From NCBI GenBank assembly GCA_014871385.1, contig CM026431.1:15417118-15481117 (forward strand): DNA of 64,000 bases. The letters run 5' to 3'. Positions 8,814 to 20,315 of the stretch are shown here, piece by piece. Position numbers and translations under genes: made by a program. Source of the DNA: Ceratodon purpureus (taxonomy: Eukaryota > Streptophyta > Bryopsida > Pseudoditrichales > Ditrichaceae). Within the stretch, counting starts at the first letter, position 1; each line of letters starts with the position of its first letter. A model generated the notes under the pieces. The model saw only the letters and a list, made by a program, of their open reading frames with translations, was not told where the DNA came from and ran no database searches.

Positions 8814-11800
8814 TTACATAAGGCCAGGCCATTCGATCTCTTTGAATTTCACTTTCACTTGCAATAGCCCAGATTGAACTGTTAGCTCCTTCTTGCTGCT
8901 TTTCACTTCAATGACCTTCGCCTTTCGACCAAGCTTGGGCACGTAAACCATGGCACCAACGGTGGGGACAGCACTTTGAGAGCCTTGAAAGGGAGCAGGC
9001 AACAAAAACACATGTTACTCATGAAAAATGAAACAGCACTCACCAAATGATATACAACCACGTGCCAAGAGGTGTACTTGAAATTAAATCAATACAGAGG
9101 TGCCTCAATTTCCAGGCTAGGAACTTACTGCGAGTTGCGTCTGTTCCTGTATTCGTTTTCTGTTTCCCTTGTGTCGAGTTGGTGTTTCCCTTTCTCTGTA
9201 ACAGCTGAGTAGCATTAGAGGGCGTGATTTTAGTGCTGCTTTTAACATCTCGTGCAATTGCATGGAGTTGCGACCGTGCACTTGCTGCAGCTGCAGCTAC
9301 ACGGTCGGCCGTCTGCAAGTCCAGGATACGTTGGTTCTCTTGAAGCCTTTTCGACGCAGCAACCAGCTCCTTCAGAAACTTTCTCGCCTCCCTGCGAAAT
9401 TTCACAGTAAGAAAATTCATGAAAACAAAACTTTGATTTCAGGACCTACGAGGAAACGATTTTGTTGCAATCATAGACTCACGTAATTTGTTGCAATCAT
9501 AGACTCACGTAATTTGAGAGTCTGCTGTTGCCGTATCTTGGTCATAGTCACGCTTGGCCTGTTCAAGCTCCATAATAACCTAAGATCGTCACATGAAAAT
9601 CAGTCAAAAGCCGGTACGCTAGACGAAACACTTAGAAGGTAAATGAAACTGCCGAACAAATGAATTCCCTTGAGAGCATTAATAGCTAAGTTACCTCACT
9701 AAGCTGAGCGCTGGCGACACCGTAGAGGCTCCTGGCTACTACCAGAATATCTTTCGGTATATCCAGCCTCTCTGCAATGTTCAATGCATTCGACCTACCC
9801 GGGATGCCCCATAGAAGCTTGTAGGTGGGCCTTAGCTTTTCTTCGCTGAACTCCACTGAGGCATTCTCAAATCTTGGGTCACTGTACTTAAGAGTCTTGA
9901 GCTCTCCATGATGGGTTGTGGCCATAGTAAGGAAAGAACCTCCTTTACCACTTTCCGCAAATGATTCAAGTAAGGCCATCCCAAGAGCTGCCCCCTCTGT
10001 TGGATCGGTACCTGCACCCACCTAGAGAAACCACCTACATTTATGCATTTACTGGTGTTCTTCGTCTTGCAATAAGTAATCAATAAAGGTGTTAAACTTA
10101 CTACCTATTTTTCTCTTGTTAGAACATACCTACTAATTCTACCTCACTATTCACAAGCCATGAATTACAGGGTAGCTAAGTCGTAAGCTTCAAAATTGAC
10201 ATTCATGAAATAAAGAATTGCTGACCTCATCTAACAGCACCAGCGAGTTACCAGTTGACGCTCCTTTGATCCGCTGCAAGATTTAAAAAACAGAATAGTC
10301 TTCTCAGTTTTATGAAACTAAAGGCTGGCACAAGGATCCTCCTAGTGCAACTGTCCAGAAATCGGACATGGCTCATGCTGCTTCTCTTTGATTAAAATAA
10401 CCGAGTCCAGAGGAATGCCAACCAACGGATTTTTACGTTGACAATGTTCACCATGTCATACACACCACACAGAGAAAAGCAGTTTGTACAAAGCTATCAC
10501 TGCATAGGAAAGTCATCACAGGTCTGTTACCTTAATCCGGTGCAGGTGACCAGAGAATGTCGATAGAGATTGACTTAATGACTGCTCATCACCTATATCT
10601 GCTAATACGACATCAAACCATGGCAACACAACTGGCTCTATTGCCAGCACGAAAAGTCCTGCAAGTGCAATATGTATTAGTGTCGTGTGCAGGCGACCAG
10701 AGAATGTCGATAAAGAGATTGACTCAAGATTTTTCACATATGTGAAAAGATGCACAGTAAACCAAAATAACGGTCAGAAAGGTATGGACTGTGCAACACA
10801 CCTGATTTTGCCATAAGAGCAGCTAATCCTACAGTCTTAATAGTAGCAGTTTTTCCTCCTGTGTTGGGGCCTGTGATCGCTACCACTTTTGTCTCACCAA
10901 TCACGCGCACATCGATCGGCACAGGCGCATTCTCCTCTAATTCTGCCACCTAACAGACACCTTAGGTTCATCCTTCCATTCGAAGCCATAATGAGACGCA
11001 AGCACAAGAGTCGCAACACCATTACGTATATATCCAGTGAAACCGTGAAATCTGAAGACCTAGAGAGGGCGTATATTGGTGATAGATTTTGATGATCTTT
11101 CAAAAACCACACGCAGGAAAAACACACCTCAGCTTCTGCTTCTGCAACTGCAGCTCTTATTTCTTCCAGAGCGCCCACCATCATGCCTGGCCTTGTCTTC
11201 AGCCTCCCAAGATTCTGAGTCAAATGCAGCTAACAGTGTCTTAGTTCCCCATTGTTATGAGTTTATGTTAATCTTCAGCTTTCTGTCCTAGCTATCATTC
11301 AAAATAGAAATGCTACATAAGAACTGACAGAAAAAATTCTGTTTTGACGATATTGGTTGCAATATAAATCTTGTATACAACTGGGTCAAAGTTGTACTAA
11401 GTGATCAATGTTCTGATTAATCCAGAAAACGAGGAGCGAACCAAATGACATTGGAGGTTCCAATAACAAAGATGTTGGGTACTTTGGACTTAGTCTTCAA
11501 TTTCGCCTTGGCTTCCCTCAAAGCCTCTCGATGTTGTTGCAATAGCAATGGATGACGAGCTCTTTTAAGTTGTAATCTGACCAGGTTCTGAGAGTCGGTA
11601 TCGATAAAGGTTGGTTTCGTGGCTCCTAACCAGGTGCTGTACCTTGCACGAGCCATTACCTTCCCATTCCAAGGAAGACAACCAAGCATAAGAGACGTGA
11701 CTTGCAAATTCTAATTAGCTCTTCGATTCAAAACATGGGAAACAAGTAAACATGACCAACGTTAAAATTTCAAGATAATGTACCACATCAAGGCGGACTA

Positions 11801-13722
11801 TAGTGTTGAGACAAAATTGAATGTCATCCATGTAAGGTCTCAGCTGCAAACAACACACAATTAAAATCATGAAAATCCTGTCAAGAAAATGAAATATCTG
11901 TCAAGAAAAAGAAAAAGTAATTTAATACGGAAATGAAATAATCAATCAAGAATTCATAGAATATGTTTTCATATAATTTGATATCCATATCTGAAGGAAA
12001 TTCACCCTTGGCTACCTGATCAGTTAATCTCAGGAGAACATTGTACTCAGCTTTGGCAACCTCCGCTCGAGCTTCATTGAGCTTGTTATTAAGAGGTACC
12101 GCCCCAGCTGGCTCAATATACGCACTTGCTCCAGAGCCACTGGTCAATCAAATATCACAAATAGGGTGAGAAGGGAGAGACAACAAGAAATCCTACGTCA
12201 GCACCTGAGAGCTAAAGACCATGATCGTTCAAAGGAAGGTGATAAGAACAGCATCCTGTACCTCCGTAAAAGAAGGCCTGGAACATTGCTGCGGTTGTCG
12301 GAGGCCACCACCAAGCACATCCTCCCATCCAATTGCACGATCTCCTGAGATTGACTGTCAGACCCTGATTTATCTCTTGTGAGCTTGTTGAAAAGCTCCC
12401 GAAGCTGAAACATGCCATACTCGAGAAAGTTAGAGAGATAACATCGGGTCAACGAACAGAAAGGATGCGGTCTATTACACTCAAAAAGCCATGTCCGGCC
12501 TGATCCGAAGACATACCCGTTGCTCAATTGAACGCTCCTGAGTTCGAGCTTTTCTGAGTTCCGGACTCTGCACACACCATAAAAAAGCCACTATAAGAAT
12601 CTATGCTTAGCGTGTCACAACTCAAAAGAACACAAACGCATTCAACTTCGAAAGGTGACATATAATACAATGCAGGTTGTGAGAATACAAGCTTACAGCG
12701 CTGTCCTTGACTGAGCCATCCTCGTCTATCACCCTCCATATGCCCTTCTCCAGATCAGGATGCGTTACAATAGGATCAACCTGAAGCAATTAACAATCAG
12801 GGAATTCAGGTGCTGAAACCAACACCTCCAACCCTAGCGATTGACTGTGCACATGCCAAGGGCTCGCAAGAAGAAATCCAACGTTGCAGCAGGCTCAAAA
12901 CATTACTTCTAAAACCCTTAAACCCACCATATCCAGAAGCGGCTGCAGCACAGATCCCCTGTCCTGAAATTCCTGTGCTGTATTGAAGACCTGGCGCCGC
13001 ACATTCCGAGCCGTTTGCAGAAGCAATGCAACTGAGAGGGCCTCTACTCCAGACACTACCATGCCCTTGCGTGTACGCAAAACGCAATCCTTCACCTGTA
13101 TTGTGAAAATGCATATAAATAAGTCATCAAGGTGCAACTCTTTCCAGATAACCATCCTTAATTGAAAAACAACATTTCAATTCGAGAATTCTCATACCAC
13201 TTGCGTACTCAAGGCTCCCAACTCAAAAGGGCCTCCGAGTAAAGAGATGAGCTCGACACCGGCAGTCGTCAATTCAAGCAACGCCTCACTTGCTTCCCTC
13301 GTTGCAGGTATCTCCAAAACCTGCAGCTGCTCCTTCCCCACTGATGTCGCAGCAAACGAAGCCACCGCCCGACACACGCGAGGCCATTCCAGAAGATCCA
13401 GAGTTTCTGCAGCTGCCGATCTCGGCTCTTCCTGTAAAGCTCCACCCTTCTCCTGCAATGCAGCTTGTGCACTGTAAACCCTTTCTCTCCCACACCCATC
13501 ATGCTCATACCTCCCCCTCCCAATTCTCGCATCCCTAAATCCTAATCTCTCCACAGACCGAGCTGCTTTCCACGCTGGGGTTCGATTTGAACGACATCCT
13601 GCATACAGACTCGGCGAAGCTGAATAACTACATGACAAGGTGTCCTCCGTGACTAATGTCTTCTTATGAAAATTCCTGAGAGGTAGCGAGGCAGTAGCGT
13701 GGAGAAGTAGAGGCTTCGCCAT
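8814..13722 (-). CDS. MUTS2: Organellar MutS2-type DNA mismatch-repair family ATPase
   Basis: Sixteen phase-compatible exons give 857 aa: 13198-13722, 12928-13095, 12697-12780, 12517-12567, 12262-12404, 12016-12139, 11784-11843, 11483-11659, 11128-11214, 10802-10949, 10531-10658, 10226-10273, 9695-10021, 9509-9579, 9129-9391, 8814-8983. The first ~95 residues are Ser/Arg/Ala-rich, like a plastid or mitochondrial transit peptide. Then come the MutS2 core ([34 protein letters not shown]), Walker A GPNTGGKT (500-507), the FSGHL loop, Walker B LVLLDE (576-581) with [14 protein letters not shown], and the TTHHGELK switch (~616). A coiled coil and a small beta-barrel ([16 protein letters not shown]) close the protein. 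No Smr nuclease domain follows. MutS2 proteins are ATPases acting on recombination intermediates and stalled ribosomes in bacteria; the plant role is less clear. All key motifs are intact. Confidence 0.93.
9461..9512. repeat. Perfect 26-bp tandem duplication over a MUTS2 splice donor
   Basis: Bases 9461-9486 and 9487-9512 are identical. On the minus strand each copy ends exon 14 sequence with AATTAC followed by GTGAGT, so the gene carries two equal donors 26 bp apart. Use of the first keeps the frame into exon 15. Use of the second brings in an immediate in-frame TGA. Confidence 0.9.
10541..10726 (-). repeat. Exon 11 fragment duplicated into MUTS2 intron 10
   Basis: About 37 bp of exon 11 (10541-10577, coding SLSTFSGHL) recur at 10688-10726 inside intron 10 with a 2-bp insertion and a few substitutions (reads [10 protein letters not shown]). 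The copy lies between the exon 10 donor and the exon 11 acceptor. Confidence 0.75.
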
Positions 13723-13776
13723 GGTAGCCCGAAGAATGACGAATTACATTCCCAGCTGCATGCTTTCAGGATTCAA

Positions 13777-13985
13777 CCCAAGCATCAAAATCCAATGCCT
13801 GCAAAATTGAACCCAAGCATCAAAATCAAAATTATACCCAAGCATCAAAATCAAACTTGAACCCAAGCATCGAAATCAAAATGTCTGCCAAATTGAACCC
13901 AAGCATCAAAATCAAAATGTCTACAAAATTGAACTCAAGCATCAAATTCAGATATCTGCAAAATTGAACCCAAGCATCAAAATGA
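13777..13985. repeat. Minisatellite of CCCAAGCATCAAAATC units
   Basis: Seven copies start at 13777, 13812, 13837, 13862, 13898, 13934 and 13969, so spacing alternates between about 25 and 35-36 bp. The longer spacing adds a TGTCTGCAAAATTGAA-like block. The array lies 55 bp upstream of the MUTS2 start codon, probably in its 5' leader or promoter. Confidence 0.8.
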
Positions 13986-14341
13986 AATGTGTGCAAAATC
14001 TCCAATTCGGCTTCAGCTGTGGACTCCCAAAACGACGTAGATTGAATTCAGTGAGACTGTTGAACTGGAATTGAGCATTGAACAGAGTGATTGAAATCAA
14101 AAGAAATGAAACACAGCGTCATGAGCCCACCTGCATTGATGTGAAATTCTACGACTGGATTGCTCAAATTGCTCGTTGCAAATTGCATTGAGCAGCAATT
14201 GCACATACAATCAATCACACACCGAAGATGAATTCAACCTCCAGAAACCCTAAACTCAAACTCAGAGCCACAAATTCACCCAGGTTTGGAAAACACAAAC
14301 TTATTGAATGTGTACGATCCATCTATCCATGCAATTTAGGT

Positions 14342-14420
14342 GGGAACCCAAATCTGTTCAGGACCCAAAATCTGTTAGAACCCAAAATCTGATAGGACCC
14401 AAAATCTGTTAGAACACAAA
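14342..14420. repeat. ~18-bp minisatellite (GACCCAAAATCTGTTAG)
   Basis: Four to five imperfect copies of a 17-18 bp unit run head to tail. The unit resembles the start of the upstream 13.8-kb array (both contain ACCCAA), but the period differs. Confidence 0.7.
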
Positions 14421-14580
14421 GGCAAAGCACTCTTCAAGGCGAAGCCTTGGGTGAAGACAGTAAGTTACTCCATTCATAGGTCAAATGTAGTTTGATTGGA
14501 AATCTGATTGGAAGAGTGCTCAAAGAGAGGTGGAGAGAAGGCATAGAATTAGGGTTACAGATGAGAAGAGTCTATCCCGC

Positions 14581-14589
14581 TTTATATAA
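14581..14589 (-). promoter_or_regulatory. Candidate TATA box facing MUTS2
   Basis: TATATAAAG is read on the minus strand about 860 bp upstream of the MUTS2 ATG. If real, the leader would be long or contain an intron. The plus strand reads TATATAAGG, so the direction is ambiguous. Confidence 0.25.
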
Positions 14590-15816
14590 GGGGACTCCCG
14601 GCTTAAGGTCTATTTCATACTTGGTGATGGATTGAGGGATAATCCAAATTCTTCAAATTTCAATAAATAAAAATGCTAAATTCTTTCAAATCTAGCCTAA
14701 GGGCTTTATACTAGGGCTCGCCAAAACTTCAATTTATCTGATGTGGTATTCTACGTGGCAAACAATTTTGGCACTTAAACGTTGAGCGGGCTTGATGTAA
14801 GTGGAAGATGTTTCCCTTGGCTAAAACTCCAAAGTTGGGTTCAAATTAAAGATTTGGACCTTTAGCTAAACTCAAGTCAAACTTCCATCAAGACTTAGCC
14901 TATATGTAGACTGGATCTAAGTTTTAATATTTGTTCAACTCAATAAGAAATACTAGTAATTGGGGTTGATTTCAATGACTTCAAATTAAACAACTTCAAT
15001 TTGTATTATAAGAAAAATACTCTTCTTTTGTCCCTATGTTTATCTATTTTTACCATTTTCTCTATATCAATCAGAAGTCAATTTCTTATATGAAACTTAA
15101 TTTCTGTGTTTTTCCAAAATATTTACTTTTTTTTTTTACCTGAAAAGATATTTATGATTCTTCAATTATTTTTTGATGTTTTTTTGGACACATTGGACTT
15201 TGGATTCAAACTAGATGGCCACCGAAGCCTTCTCAACCAATGCAATACATTGATTAATAAAAATTTCTTAATTCTTTTTTGTGGATGATTGTATTCTTTT
15301 GAAGATGTATTCTTGGTTTTTAGATGTATTATACAGTTATTGCTGTCGTCTAACATAAGGTAGAAAACACGTCTCCCTTATCACTGTCTCGGTCCATGTC
15401 CTAGGACAGAGAAGAGGAGGAACTACAGAAAGCTTTGTATCAACTTAGCATCACTGTTACATTTAGACCATGTACATAGTGGTAATACTTACATTCCATG
15501 ATAGTAGTGAAATTAGTATTTTAAATTTGTAAATCAAAATTATTATTTTGAATTATGTAAAACAATATAAATGTATATAGGCTAGAACATGAGACAATGA
15601 GTACTGGCCAAACATAAATTATATGTATAGTTAATCACCGATATGTGTCTTTTGTTTTCTTCATTCTTTGAAAGAGACATTTTTTCTTTTAATAATACAT
15701 GGAAAACACGTAGATGGTTTCATAAGCCCGTCTCTCTTTTCAAAAGTCCTTCATGCCAGCTTCATAACAATCACGACGTCAGTTTCTTATTAAAATCGTG
15801 AACATGAGTCTCAAAT
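14590..15816. other. Intergenic AT-rich DNA
   Basis: No ORF with family resemblance, RNA gene or transposon end was recognised. The stretch from 15490 to 15720 is very AT-rich and is likely the 3' flank of the downstream minus-strand gene. Confidence 0.5.
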
Positions 15817-18800
15817 CTAAATTACAAATGAGTTGCCAATGCATTCCAAAGTACCGTCTCTCCTCCCTGATTCCATATGTTCATCACAAACCCAGGCTAC
15901 CACGGGATTGCTTTTAGTACTTTCGTGACTGTGGTTCAAATATACCACCTTGTTCAATCCCAGCTTCTCATGAATGCTCGAGACTGTATTACACTTAGAT
16001 TTTATGAAATCGACCAACCAGTCTTCTGCCACTTGATTGTCAAAACTTGAGATTGTTGGACTTTTCTTTAAATCATCAGGTAAAAACTCCAACACGGGAC
16101 CGCTGGGTTTGGCCATGTCAAGTAATCCGGGAGTGTCCAGCATAATCATGAAGTCTTTTAATAGAGGATATGGAATCACCTCTCCCATTCCAGCTCCCAA
16201 ATGAGCACCCACCTTCAGCAGCAATGTCACCACACTCAACCCCCAAAACAGTACAATTCCAAACGTTCTTGTTGAGGCTGTGCCATATGATGCATCAAGA
16301 CCAACTTGACGGTGCGGAAGGTGAAAGCCAACCTTGTGCTCACAAAAGAAATGAAGCCGTCCACTTGTAAGGCCTGGTATCATTCGCTTCAGTACCTGCT
16401 TCATGTTCCTTCGGCTTGAATCTGGTACAAATATTGGATATTTCGGAACTCTTGACTGAAGGAGTTGAACAGAAAATTTCATCAAGTTGCTCATCCTGGA
16501 GCTGACTCTTGAGTAGAGGAGTTCCTGTTTGTGAATGATCTCTTGCTTCAAACCTTTTAGAATTTCTTTCACTTCGTCATGATTTCGATCCAATTTCATG
16601 TGAAGATATTGAAACTCTTTTTGTAAGTATTTCTTCAGATGGTATTCAGATGAGTCTTCAGGAGATGGTGCCACAAGATCCACCATATCATCAGGGAAAA
16701 CATCTTCTGCTTCTGATGAAGAAGCAACGGTTGGCATTTCTGGTTCCAATGCAGTTTCAACCACATTCAATTTCTGAGAACAGCTTTGAAGTACATCTTG
16801 CCAATCTCCTTGTGGCAATAACGTTTCTGCTGAATCAAAGCCTCCAGGCAATCCACTTGAATCGTTTTCTTCCCAATGATGTTGATAGTTCAAGTCACAT
16901 AAACTCGTCACCATTTTCTTCAATTCTCTCTTGGAAACAACTTGGTTCCATCGCACTTCGTATGGACTTAATTCTTGCACACAATATGGGCGCAAGATGA
17001 ATTCTTCAAAGTCCACTCCAGAACAACCCAATATAGCAGATGATCGAAGATCATTTATGGACTTGATGATCTGTAAATGCAACTCGTAGCCTTCAGGTCC
17101 TGATGATCGTGACATGATGTCAATGCAATCATTCTTATATTCAATATAAACATCGCTGTGGCGATATGTGAATGATATGCTATCCTTCAATATCTTGTAA
17201 CTTCGTCTTGCAACGCCTGACACAAATTTTTGTAAAAAAACCTGAACAAGAAAAATAATAAGCGCATATCAATTGATGCAGAAAAAAATAGTTAAAAATG
17301 ATGTACTCCATGTCTTACACCAAATGTAGTGGGATCACTAAAGCTCTTCCATGCCTCCCAACTATTTGGAGTTGAAAATACTAATAGATCCCTTAAAAAT
17401 TCAAGATGATTTTAAGGATAACTCTAGAAAATGAGAATTATTTCAAAAATTATGTTCCTCATGAAGGTGTTCAAACAGGTACTCATCCTACATTGCAATC
17501 AAAACATTGTTGAAATCAACTCATACCTGCAAGCGTGGGAAAAATCCAGTAGTTAACATCGTGGCTGTTGGTTCTTTTGATGCCAACCTTGAACCAAAAT
17601 AAGAAAAACTTGAGTTGTCTTCAAACTTCCGAGATGGCCAGAAAAGGTGTATTGCCTGCACTGATTTGAATAGAGATGGAAACAAGATATTGCCATCTGT
17701 GTCTTTATAACAAATCTGCAACTTCATCATAATGCTCAGAAAATCCTCAAAATATTTACTGGAAACCCGTGAATCCAGAGACTCATAATAAACCTCTTCC
17801 AAATAATTTTGAGGTATGATACCATTTGATATCATTGAGTAATTGGGATTCAACGTTGAGCATTTGAATAAAATGGTGCCCATGATGTCATGACAAAACC
17901 ACTGAGGATTCATGATAATCCTTTTCAAATCTTGGTAATATAAGATATGACCTCCCTCATGCAGTGCTGTGGCTACAAAAATCTTCTTTTTGTTCAGCAA
18001 TGCCTCTTTGATATGTATAGAAGGCTTTAACTCATCCACACCTTCACAAATTTTTTCAAACGTTTTCCAATCAATAAATGGCTGATCACGATGTTCAGCA
18101 TTCCATTTTGCCACAATAGATTGTAGCTCAATAGTAGCTTTCAAAACCTTTGGCACGTTTGTTGATAATGTCGTCAGATACTTTTCAGCAAATTGCTTGA
18201 GTTGAAATGCATCGTTCGAAAATCCAGGTCCATTGTTCATCGAAAAGAACGGCAATTTGTCATCAAAATTGAGGTGGTCCTTGAAAACAATCTTCAACTC
18301 AGTAATTCTGTCTTTCAATCTGTTTGAAAGATGAAGCTCGCCTCTCCATAAATCAAAATGTGTCATCAATATTGTCACATGAGAGCGATAAGATTCTGAC
18401 TTTCTTGTGTTCGAAGCCACAAATTTCAACCAATAATGAATCTCTGTCAAGATGGCATCCAATGGTCGATTGACTGGATTGCACACAATGAAATATAAGC
18501 AACAATTCCCAGTTGCAGAGTCATTTGGCACCACCAAATCATGAAATGAATGATATTCTTCTTGACCAGCCATATCCCAAATGCTGATATTCATACTCCC
18601 CCAAACCAATTTGTGGACTTCAATTCCACGAGTTCGGTGATCTGTGTCTTTTGATGATAAACCGTCTCCATGTTTGCTAGTGCTTGCTTGCTGCCTATAT
18701 TTCGAAAACAGATTGCCAATGATATGTCTTCTCTGTTTCCTTTCTTGAGGTTCCACAACTTCCCACTTTCGACAAATGGTTGTTTTTCCTGAATGTACAA

Positions 18801-20315
18801 CCATAACTTCATAAATAATGATATATGCAATTCAAAACAGAAAAATCTTGAACATTCTTTAAAGGTCATCGTAAAAACATATTCCTTGATCTTGTGAACT
18901 AGTCATAAAATGCACTCTACCAAGTATGCAAGAACGCTCAAATCTGAATAGTGCTGTCAAAGAAATAGAAGACAGGAAATTATTGACAAACCTGCTTCGC
19001 CATTTCCACACAGGAAGATCCTTGCTGAATTCGGTTTAACAGGAGGCATATTCGCAACGGACAACCACAGCTCATAATCTCTTTTTCTTTTCCTCAGCTC
19101 TGCGTACACAAGTTCTGCATCGCCTTCTTTGTCTAAAGGTGTTCCCTCCAGATATATATTCACAACAGTACGATTGTGTAGAAGCATGTCCATAATCATT
19201 CCCAACACCTGTTTCCCACCAATTCTGGTGTTCCGATGCAAATACAAGTATTCCAAAGTTCGGTTGGATTGAAGAGACTTGAGAAGATTCAGAACATTAT
19301 GCAAAGCACGGTCACACCCTCCTTCCTTTAATTCCTGCCAATCTCCAACGGAGAGTCTTTTCAAGGAAGTGTTACATTTGATCATGGTAGACAGATACTT
19401 CACCACCCCATTCTGCGCCTCCACTTCAGAACCATCTAGATTAAGGTCCGAGAGTGATGTATTGGGTTGGCATCCAGAAGAATCAGGAATAATGGCAGCC
19501 ACCAACTTCTTCATCTCAATAGCCCATATGTAAGTGCACCATATCACAAGGGTTTTCAGGGTGGTATTGGACAGCAATGCTTCAGCAATACTACCCACAC
19601 CGCTTGGTGGCAAGAAAGTAGAAGTCTTCCGTTTGACCCTGCAGAAAGACAAATACTTGAGAAACTTGTTGTCGCCTACAACAGATGCCAAGAGTCTCAC
19701 TTCCTTATCGTCCAAATGTGCCGAGTGAATCTCCAAGCGAGCTAGGATATTAGTAGGAACCTTAAGGTACCGACACAGTTGCTTCATTGCAGGAAATGGA
19801 GGCCAAAAATTTTCTCGTTGTACAATAAGATTGAATGCTTGAAGACTTCGAATTTGTAGCAAAGAGTCCACCAGCAACTTCATTTGCAACCCATCCGGCC
19901 ATTCAATATTCAACGTAAACTTGCGCAAAGTACTCATTTCCAATAGTAATCTGGACACTGCTCCGGCCCATGTTCCACTGAACCGTTCCATTGAGCTTGT
20001 TGCACTCAATTTCAAAGCTTTGAGACGTGGAATATTCCTCACAATCTTGCACACTTCCTCAAATTGGGCATCCAAAGAACCTAAGTACTGAATGGCAATG
20101 GTCTTCCGCTGCACCAAGGAAGATGGTGTTTTGCGCAAAAAATCCTCGAACGAAAGCTCGCATTCATCGAATCCCTCGTCTTCGTTGCGGTCAAAAACTA
20201 CTACACCATCTTTATCAGCATCAGATTTCCAACCTCTGAGAGGCACACTGAAATAGTCAGGAGGTTCCGGGCCTTCCGGAGGTTCCCTTACAGGCTCTTT
20301 CATGTTGAGGACCAT
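15817..20315 (-). CDS. LRR-Roc-COR (ROCO) GTPase, TORNADO1-like
   Basis: Three exons: 18992-20315, 17527-18788, 15817-17241, giving 1,336 aa, close to the ~1,380 aa of plant TORNADO1. The ATG at 20315 (MVLNMKEPV) was chosen as the first in frame. Residues ~80-420 are leucine-rich repeats of the LRR-RI type (LKALKLS, LKTLVIW, LSDLNLDGS, LKRLSVGDW, LEYLYLHRN). The Roc GTPase follows with P-loop GNGEAGKTT (437-445, split by intron 1), switch II DMAGQ (513-517) and a THFD specificity motif (584-587). The COR region spans the rest of exon 2 and into exon 3; the C-terminal ~470 aa have an acidic linker and a conserved-looking tail (WLVDFIKSKCNTVSSIHEKL). In Arabidopsis, TRN1 acts in leaf patterning and auxin distribution. 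GTPase motifs look intact. A paralogue rather than the orthologue is possible. Confidence 0.88.

Noticed and set aside
13777..13985. Regularly spaced repeats resembling a CRISPR array
   Set aside because: Spacing alternates 25/36 bp, the spacers are themselves repeated, and the genome is a plant; this is a minisatellite.
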